The notes under the pieces: model-generated | Database searches by the model: none | What the model saw: only the letters and a program-made list of their open reading frames with translations | Told to the model about the DNA's origin: nothing | Shown here: piece after piece, positions 58,661 through 64,000 of the stretch | Numbering within the stretch: position 1 is the first letter of the stretch | Layout: every line of letters begins with the position of its first letter | Position numbers and translations under genes: made by a program | Source of the DNA: Flavicella sp965243265 | GTDB lineage: Bacteria; Bacteroidota; Bacteroidia; Flavobacteriales; Flavobacteriaceae | Direction: 5' to 3' | Length of the DNA stretch: 64,000 nucleotides | NCBI GenBank assembly: GCA_965243265.1 | Contig: CBDEUL010000005.1 | Coordinates: 62,001 to 126,000 of the forward strand

Positions 58661-60199
58661 CTACGAGCTTTTATATAAAATCAGTCTCTCTCCTGGCTTT
58701 AAGTTATCAGCGTCTGAAATACCATTCCACTCTTTTATCTGTTGAATTGTAATATTGGAATGTTTTTTTGAAATACTCCAAAGCGAATCTCCTTTTTGAA
58801 CAACATATTCTACCTTTTTCCCTTTACCTACTGTTTTAACTACCTTTTTAGAGCTTGTTGATTTTGCTACTGAATAATTTAAACGCTTTGGATAAATTGT
58901 CAAATATTTCCCTACACTTAAATTGGTAGTTCGCATACCGTTCCACTTTTTAATATCTGAAACACGCACACCATATCTATTGGCTATTTTACCTAAATAA
59001 TCACCACTTTTAACTTTGTATCGAATACGTTGATTCATTTCAAAATACTGCGGCAATGGTTTTTCTCGTGCTTCTTCTTCTTTTTTTGCCAAAGCATAAA
59101 TTTCTGCTTCGTTTTCAACAAAAGATCCAATTACCCATTTTGGCAACCGTACAGCATAATTTTTATTTTTTACAAATGGAATAATATCTAATTTGTATTC
59201 TGGGTTTAAAAACTGAAGCATTTCTGTACTTACACCCGACACCTCGTTTATTTGATCAAAAGTCAATGTGTTTTTAACCTGAATTGTATCTGTTTCAAAA
59301 CTATAAATCTTTACATCTGTAGGATAAATATTGTGTTCTTCTGCATATTCAAAAATATACATGATTGCATAAAACGCTGGTAAATACCCTGCTGTTTCTT
59401 GAGGTAAAAAGGGACGGATATTCCAATAGTTTCTATGCCCCCCAGAACGCCTAATAGCTTTAGAAACATTTCCTGGCCCTGAATTGTAAGCTGCCAAAGC
59501 TAAATCCCAATCGTTAAAAATACGATACAACTGCTCTAGGTATTTACAAGCTGCTTCTGCAGATTTTATAGGGTCTTGGCGTTCGTCTACATAAGAACTG
59601 ATATTTAAATCGAACTGCTTTCCTGTTTGATACATAAACTGCCAAATACCTGTGGCTCCTACTCTAGATTTTGCTCTTGGGTTTAATGCTGATTCTACTA
59701 CTGCTAAATATTTAATTTCAAGAGGAATGTCGTACTTATCTAGATATTGTTCAAAAAGAGGGAAGTAATACAACGACCTCGCCATCATTTTAGGATAATA
59801 CCTACTTCTTGTTTTTAAATACGATTTTATCAACCTTTCTAAAACTGGATTGTACTCCATATTAAAAGGCGTTTGCTCATCCAATAAAGTCAATCGTTCT
59901 TTTAAAAGTTCTGTAGGCAGTTCTAAATTAGAAACAACATCTATTTCTTCTGAAGGAATTGCAGGTGCATTTTTTAGTGGAGAACTGTACATAGTTTCTA
60001 TCCACAGGCTATCAATTAAAACAGTGTATTCAACAACTGGGTTGTTAGATACACTGTCTAGCTCTACTACAGATACCGCTAGGGTATCTATACTTATCTG
60101 TAAAGAATCCTTTTCTACTTCTTGCTGTTCTTCTTGTGCATTTGCCTTTGATAACAACAATAACAAGAGTAGAAAAGAATACTGTTTTAATCTATTCAT
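58661..60199 (-). CDS. MltD-like lytic transglycosylase with two LysM domains
   Basis: 512 residues. Signal peptide 1-21, then a linker and an SLT domain with catalytic Glu169 in VVESALNPRAKSRVGATGIWQFM and YNSGPGNVSKAI near 240. Two LysM units at about 395-440 and 464-510 (YVVQKGDSLWSISKKH) bind peptidoglycan. It cleaves glycan strands to give anhydro-muropeptides in wall turnover. Its start overlaps the end of the OmpA gene by 8 bases. Confidence 0.93.
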   Translation of the reverse strand: MNRLKQYSFLLLLLLLSKANAQEEQQEVEKDSLQISIDTLAVSVVELDSVSNNPVVEYTVLIDSLWIETMYSSPLKNAPAIPSEEIDVVSNLELPTELLKERLTLLDEQTPFNMEYNPVLERLIKSYLKTRSRYYPKMMARSLYYFPLFEQYLDKYDIPLEIKYLAVVESALNPRAKSRVGATGIWQFMYQTGKQFDLNISSYVDERQDPIKSAEAACKYLEQLYRIFNDWDLALAAYNSGPGNVSKAIRRSGGHRNYWNIRPFLPQETAGYLPAFYAIMYIFEYAEEHNIYPTDVKIYSFETDTIQVKNTLTFDQINEVSGVSTEMLQFLNPEYKLDIIPFVKNKNYAVRLPKWVIGSFVENEAEIYALAKKEEEAREKPLPQYFEMNQRIRYKVKSGDYLGKIANRYGVRVSDIKKWNGMRTTNLSVGKYLTIYPKRLNYSVAKSTSSKKVVKTVGKGKKVEYVVQKGDSLWSISKKHSNITIQQIKEWNGISDADNLKPGERLILYKSS

Positions 60200-61142
60200 T
60201 CAATAACTTGGCTACTTTATCCAAGTTTGGAGAAAGTATAATTTCAATTCGTCTATTTTTAGCTTTTCCTTCTTTTGTTTCATTACTTGCTACAGGTACA
60301 AATGCTCCTCTACCCGCTGCCGTAATTTGACTAGGACTTACATTTTGATTTTCTAAAATGCGTACAATTGCTGTTGCTCTTTTTACAGATAAATCCCAGT
60401 TGTCTTTTATAACTGAACCTCCATAAGGATCATCATCTGTGTGTCCTTCAATCAATACTTTAATATCTGGATTGTCTACCAAAACCTCTGCCAATTGCTC
60501 TACCGCTTTTTTACCATTTGTTCCTACAGCCCAACTACCTGAATTAAACAGCAATTTGTTTTCCATAGAAACATATACTTTTCCATCTTTATTTATTACC
60601 GTTAACCCTTTTCCTTCAAAACCTTTTAAAGCATTTGAAACAGCATCTTTTAGCGCTTGCATTGCTGCTTCTTTTTGAGCTATCAAAGATTCTAACTCAT
60701 CTATCTTTTTAGATCGTAAAGACAATTCATTTTCCAACGTACGCAAACGTGCTCCTTCTTGCATTAATTGCGTTTCTTTTTCTTCTAACTGCGCTAATAG
60801 TTTTCTATTTTCAATAGCACTTTTTTCCATTGCCGAAGAGCTGTTAGATGCCAAAAGATCGTATGTTTTTTTAAGATCTTCGTATGCTTTGTTTAAAGCG
60901 TCTTTTTCTCCTTGTAATGTTTCTTTATTTAAAACCTCTTGATCGTACTTTTCTTGTAAGTCTTTTAAACTGTCTTCAACTTCTTTTTTAGCTGTCAACA
61001 ATTCATCATTCTGATCAATTAACTCTCCATTTTCTTCTTGTAACTTGTTGTATTTATCTTCTAAATCAACAAATACTTTTTTAGACACACATGAAACACT
61101 TAAGAAAGCTACTAATATTCCTAAACTCAGTTTTTTTATCAT
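60192..61142 (-). CDS. OmpA-family peptidoglycan-associated lipoprotein with coiled coil
   Basis: 316 residues. Lipobox VAFLSVSCVSKK (Cys18). A long coiled coil spans about 25-165 (heptads such as YNKLQEENGELIDQNDELLTAKKEVED). The C-terminal OmpA domain has the peptidoglycan-binding VLIEGHTDDDPYG, LSVKRATAIVRIL and KAKNRRIEIIL. It probably bridges the outer membrane and the cell wall. It overlaps the lytic transglycosylase gene by 8 bases. Confidence 0.92.
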   Translation of the reverse strand: MIKKLSLGILVAFLSVSCVSKKVFVDLEDKYNKLQEENGELIDQNDELLTAKKEVEDSLKDLQEKYDQEVLNKETLQGEKDALNKAYEDLKKTYDLLASNSSSAMEKSAIENRKLLAQLEEKETQLMQEGARLRTLENELSLRSKKIDELESLIAQKEAAMQALKDAVSNALKGFEGKGLTVINKDGKVYVSMENKLLFNSGSWAVGTNGKKAVEQLAEVLVDNPDIKVLIEGHTDDDPYGGSVIKDNWDLSVKRATAIVRILENQNVSPSQITAAGRGAFVPVASNETKEGKAKNRRIEIILSPNLDKVAKLLNE

Positions 61143-61153
61143 CTTATTTATTT

Positions 61154-61915
61154 TTATTCATTAATTTCTACTACTATCGGACAGTGGTCTGAATGTTTTG
61201 CTTCTGGCAATATATAGGCACGATCTAATCGTTCTTCCAGAGATTTTGTAATCATATGATAATCTATTCTCCAGCCCTTATTATTATTTCTTGCATTGGC
61301 TCTATAACTCCACCAACTGTAATGATCTGGTTCTTTATTTAAATGTCTAAAACTATCTATAAAACCACTGTCTATAAAGTTCCCAATCCATTCTCTTTCT
61401 ACAGGTAAAAACCCTGATACTCCTTTCATTTTTGGATTGTGAATATCTATTTCTTCGTGACAAATATTATAATCTCCACAGATAACCAAATTCGGAACTT
61501 CCTTTTTTAATTCGTTTACATAGTCTTGAAATTCATCCATGAAATTCAATTTAAAATCTAAACGTGCTGCATTGGTTCCTGAAGGTAAATACAAACTCAT
61601 AATAGAAATTGTATCAAAATCTACACGTACATTTCTTCCTTCAAAATCCATGGTCTCAATCCCCGTGCCATACACAACATTTTTAGGTTCTGTTTTTGAA
61701 AAAATTGCAACACCGCTGTATCCTTTTTTCTGTGCTGAAAACCAATATTGGTATTTGTAACCTATTTCTTCAAAAAGAGTAGTATCCACTTGCTCTTTCA
61801 TAGCCTTTGTTTCTTGCAAACAAAGTACATCTGGATTTGCTGCTTGCAACCACTCTATAAATCCTTTTTTTAATGCTGCACGAATACCGTTTACATTGTA
61901 TGAAATGATTTTCAT
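61154..61915 (-). CDS. xth: Exodeoxyribonuclease III (AP endonuclease)
   Basis: 253 residues. Motifs of the EEP fold: MKIISYNVNGIRAA, LCLQETKA with the metal Glu, GYSGVAIFSK, CGDYNICHEEID and the C-terminal HSDHCPIVVEI catalytic Asp-His. The enzyme cuts abasic sites and degrades 3' ends in repair. It sits in the middle of an envelope-gene run, 4 bases after the acyl-CoA synthetase stop, with 11 bases to ompA. Confidence 0.95.
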   Translation of the reverse strand: MKIISYNVNGIRAALKKGFIEWLQAANPDVLCLQETKAMKEQVDTTLFEEIGYKYQYWFSAQKKGYSGVAIFSKTEPKNVVYGTGIETMDFEGRNVRVDFDTISIMSLYLPSGTNAARLDFKLNFMDEFQDYVNELKKEVPNLVICGDYNICHEEIDIHNPKMKGVSGFLPVEREWIGNFIDSGFIDSFRHLNKEPDHYSWWSYRANARNNNKGWRIDYHMITKSLEERLDRAYILPEAKHSDHCPIVVEINE

Positions 61916-61919
61916 TATG

Positions 61920-63731
61920 TTATTTTCTTTGATATTTTAATCGTAATTCTTTCCTTTTTACCTTCTTTGAAGCTGTGCGCGGCAAGGTATCAATTTTCAC
62001 TAAATCTACCAGTTTAAACAAAGGGTTTAATTTGGTTTTGATACAGTTTTGTATTTTTTTTAACGCTTCAGAATTGCTCATTTTTTCATCTGAAACATAG
62101 TACACAACCAGAGCACTGGCTCCTCCTTCTTTAGGGGAAATTGCAATAGCAGCAGACTCTTTTACAAACTCCAAAGTAGCAATAGCACTTTCTATCTGTA
62201 CAGCACTTACTTTTATACCTCCCAAGTTCATAGAATCATCTGTTCTACCTACTGCTTTGTAATAGCCATTTTCCAATTGCAAAAACTGATCGCCGTGTTT
62301 TCTTAAAACACTGTCTTTGTACCTTGGAGTATCTTTATAATACGTATTGTAATGGTTTTTATTGAGCAACTGAGTTGACAATCCTAAAATTGGAGCTTGT
62401 AAAAAAACTTCACCATCAGGAGCTTCTTTTCCTTCTGAATCTAGCAATACAAACGAGCCTCCTAAGGTTTGTGTAGAAAAAGTACTCGGATAATTTTTCT
62501 GTACCATCGTACTTGCAATATATCCACCTCCTATTTCGGTTCCTCCACAATATTCAATAACAGGTTTGTTATTTGCCAATTGCATTAAATATTCCATTTC
62601 TATAGGATTGGATACTTCTCCTGTTGAACTAAAACATTTTATAGACTCCCAATTATAAGACTCCATAATCTGCGTATTTTTCCAATTCTTAACAATACTT
62701 GGAACTACACCTAACATGGTTACTTTTTCCTTTTCTACAAAGTTTCCAAAACCTTTTTCTATTGGAGTTCCTTCATACAAAGCAATACTTGCTTTGTTAA
62801 TCAATGCTGTAAAAACCAACCAAGGCCCCATCATCCAACCTAAATTTGTAGGCCAACAAACCACATCATTTTTTTGGATATTGTGATGGTAATATCCATC
62901 TGAAGCTCCTTTTATAGGGGTTGTATGATTCCAAGGAATTGCCTTAGGTGCTCCTGTTGTTCCTGAAGAAAACAAAATGGTCATCGTTTCCTGGGCTGAA
63001 ACTTTTACCGATTCAAAAACCGTATTTTCACTTAAAAAATTTTGAAAATACAAGTCTTCTGATCTCAATAAATCTTCTTCAAACTCTTCTGAAAAAACAA
63101 CAATTTTTAACGGGTTGGTAGCCGCTACTTTTTTATAAAGTCCATGTTTTTTTTCTGCTCTTAAAAAATAATCTTGCGTAAAAACCAATTTTGGGTTTGT
63201 AATTTCTAAACGCACCGCTATCTCTTCTACCGAAAAACTATCTGCAATGGTAGCTACTTGCATACCTGCTTTTACAATTGCCAAATAAGTAGCTATTGCT
63301 TCGTAGGTCATCGGGCTATCTATCGCTACAACATCTTCTTTTTGCAAACCCAAATCCAACAAACCATTGGCTATTTGATTTACCTTTTCTTCTAACTGTT
63401 TTTGAGAAATATGAAGTGTACCTCCTTTTGAGTTTTGAAAGCGAATTGCAATTGCTTTAGCCTTATTTTGAAAACAAGAATCTACAATATTCATTCTAGA
63501 TTCGTACAACCAAGCTGCTTGTTCAACTCCTTTTGAAGTATCTACAATAGAGCTGTATTTTTTTTCTTGAACAATTCCTAAACAGTCAACCGTTTCTTTC
63601 CAAAATTCCTGTTTGTGTTCAACAGACCATTTCCAAAATTCTTGATACGATTGCACTCCAACTTTCAGCATTATCTTATTGATATTGCTTTTTTCAATAA
63701 TTGCTTTTGTTGGTGTCCAAACGATACCCAT
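61920..63731 (-). CDS. AMP-forming acyl-CoA / acetyl-CoA synthetase-like enzyme
   Basis: 603 residues. The adenylation core has the P-loop TILFSSGTTGAPKAIPW (about 250-266), STGEVSNP, EYCGGTEIGGGY, the hinge VGRTDDSMNLGGIKVS and the C-terminal catalytic-Lys region LPRTASKKVKRKELR. It activates a carboxylate as acyl-AMP and loads CoA; the N-terminal segment resembles acetoacetyl/acetyl-CoA synthetase types. The substrate is unknown. It is located 6 bases after the PBP1A-like gene, and its product may feed lipid synthesis. Confidence 0.87.
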   Translation of the reverse strand: MGIVWTPTKAIIEKSNINKIMLKVGVQSYQEFWKWSVEHKQEFWKETVDCLGIVQEKKYSSIVDTSKGVEQAAWLYESRMNIVDSCFQNKAKAIAIRFQNSKGGTLHISQKQLEEKVNQIANGLLDLGLQKEDVVAIDSPMTYEAIATYLAIVKAGMQVATIADSFSVEEIAVRLEITNPKLVFTQDYFLRAEKKHGLYKKVAATNPLKIVVFSEEFEEDLLRSEDLYFQNFLSENTVFESVKVSAQETMTILFSSGTTGAPKAIPWNHTTPIKGASDGYYHHNIQKNDVVCWPTNLGWMMGPWLVFTALINKASIALYEGTPIEKGFGNFVEKEKVTMLGVVPSIVKNWKNTQIMESYNWESIKCFSSTGEVSNPIEMEYLMQLANNKPVIEYCGGTEIGGGYIASTMVQKNYPSTFSTQTLGGSFVLLDSEGKEAPDGEVFLQAPILGLSTQLLNKNHYNTYYKDTPRYKDSVLRKHGDQFLQLENGYYKAVGRTDDSMNLGGIKVSAVQIESAIATLEFVKESAAIAISPKEGGASALVVYYVSDEKMSNSEALKKIQNCIKTKLNPLFKLVDLVKIDTLPRTASKKVKRKELRLKYQRK

Positions 63732-63737
63732 ATGTTT

Positions 63738-64000
63738 TTAAAAATCTGTTTCCTCTTCTATTGTTTGCGCAGGTACTTGTTCTCCTGTTTCATCTAATAC
63801 AGGGGCTGCTTCACAATCTAATGGAATACTTACATGCGCTGGTTTTTCAAAATCTTCTTGACTGATATTTAAATCAGGATCTGCATAACACTTTCTCATA
63901 TACAAAGCCCAAGTAGGGAGTGACATGGTAGCTCCTTGTCCTTGTGTTATCCCTGCAAAGTGAGTAGCCCTATCATCTGCCCCTGTCCAAACTCCTGTTG
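63738..64000 (-). CDS. Penicillin-binding protein 1A-type, C-terminal end (cut by window end)
   Basis: The reverse strand frame is open to the window edge. The visible C-terminal 87 residues read TGVWTGADDRATHFAGITQGQGATMSLPTWALYMRKCYADPDL, then an acidic tail with EEETDF. The W-T-G/N-A-D-D and G-x-x-x-A motifs match the end of the transpeptidase domain of bifunctional class A PBPs. Most of the gene lies outside, so the glycosyltransferase domain is not seen. It is upstream of the acyl-CoA synthetase (6-base gap). Confidence 0.78.
   Translation of the reverse strand, partial: TGVWTGADDRATHFAGITQGQGATMSLPTWALYMRKCYADPDLNISQEDFEKPAHVSIPLDCEAAPVLDETGEQVPAQTIEEETDF

Overview
The window comes from an AT-rich marine-type flavobacterium (Bacteroidota, Flavobacteriia). 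The signs are a type IX secretion (T9SS) cargo with a C-terminal sorting domain, the T9SS/gliding lipoprotein SprE/PorW, a bacterial geranylgeranylglyceryl-phosphate-type synthase, an atp operon without atpD/atpC, DUF4837 and DUF2490 proteins, and promoters of the Bacteroidota form TTG-N18/19-TAnnTTTG. I cannot name the genus or species from the sequence alone.

Layout. 1-13.4 kb is core metabolism: ahcY (cut by the window edge), a phosphopantetheinyl transferase / prenyl-glyceryl-phosphate synthase / ArfB operon, cytochrome bd (cydAB) with an AlkD-like glycosylase, ferrous iron uptake (feoA, feoB and a 38-residue Cys-rich microprotein), a SCO1-type copper protein, rseP, bioB and a ketosynthase. 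13.5-18.6 kb holds a FucP-type sugar transporter, a metallophosphoesterase, an SDR/AlbA_2 pair and a lipoprotein. 18.7-36.7 kb is the accessory part. It has a 2366-residue T9SS-secreted protein with a G8 domain and a CEMIP/TMEM2-like beta-helix, then a four-gene operon (WbqC family, ATP-grasp-like ligase, PhyH dioxygenase, TauD dioxygenase), then a complete rRNA operon (16S-tRNA-Ile-tRNA-Ala-23S-5S, minus strand), then a heavily decayed second copy of the giant gene. 36.8-45.3 kb runs sprE - bactofilin - atpZ - small membrane protein - atpBEFHAG, all on the minus strand. 45.4-56.4 kb holds a nitronate-monooxygenase-like flavoprotein, a PaaE/ferredoxin-reductase-like protein, a secreted hydrolase operon (MBL, S8, M1), tRNA-Cys, folB, glnS and a nucleoid-associated protein. 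56.4-64 kb is a tightly packed eight-gene minus-strand run for the envelope: PBP1A, acyl-CoA synthetase, exonuclease III, OmpA, MltD-type lytic transglycosylase, DUF4837, DUF2490 and a cupin lipoprotein.

Best candidate for something undescribed: the WbqC / ATP-grasp / two Fe(II)-2-oxoglutarate-dioxygenase operon at 25.9-29.7 kb. It has its own promoter, overlapping or near-abutting genes and all visible catalytic residues intact, and it looks like a compact unit that builds or tailors a small molecule or glycan substituent. Next are the CEMIP-like G8 giant and its degraded paralogue on the other side of the rRNA operon. Shared promoter sequence TAnnTTTGCA(C/G)CCGC upstream of the rRNA operon (twice) and tRNA-Cys points to a stable-RNA promoter class. 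All identifications rest on reading motifs and family resemblance; no database search was run.
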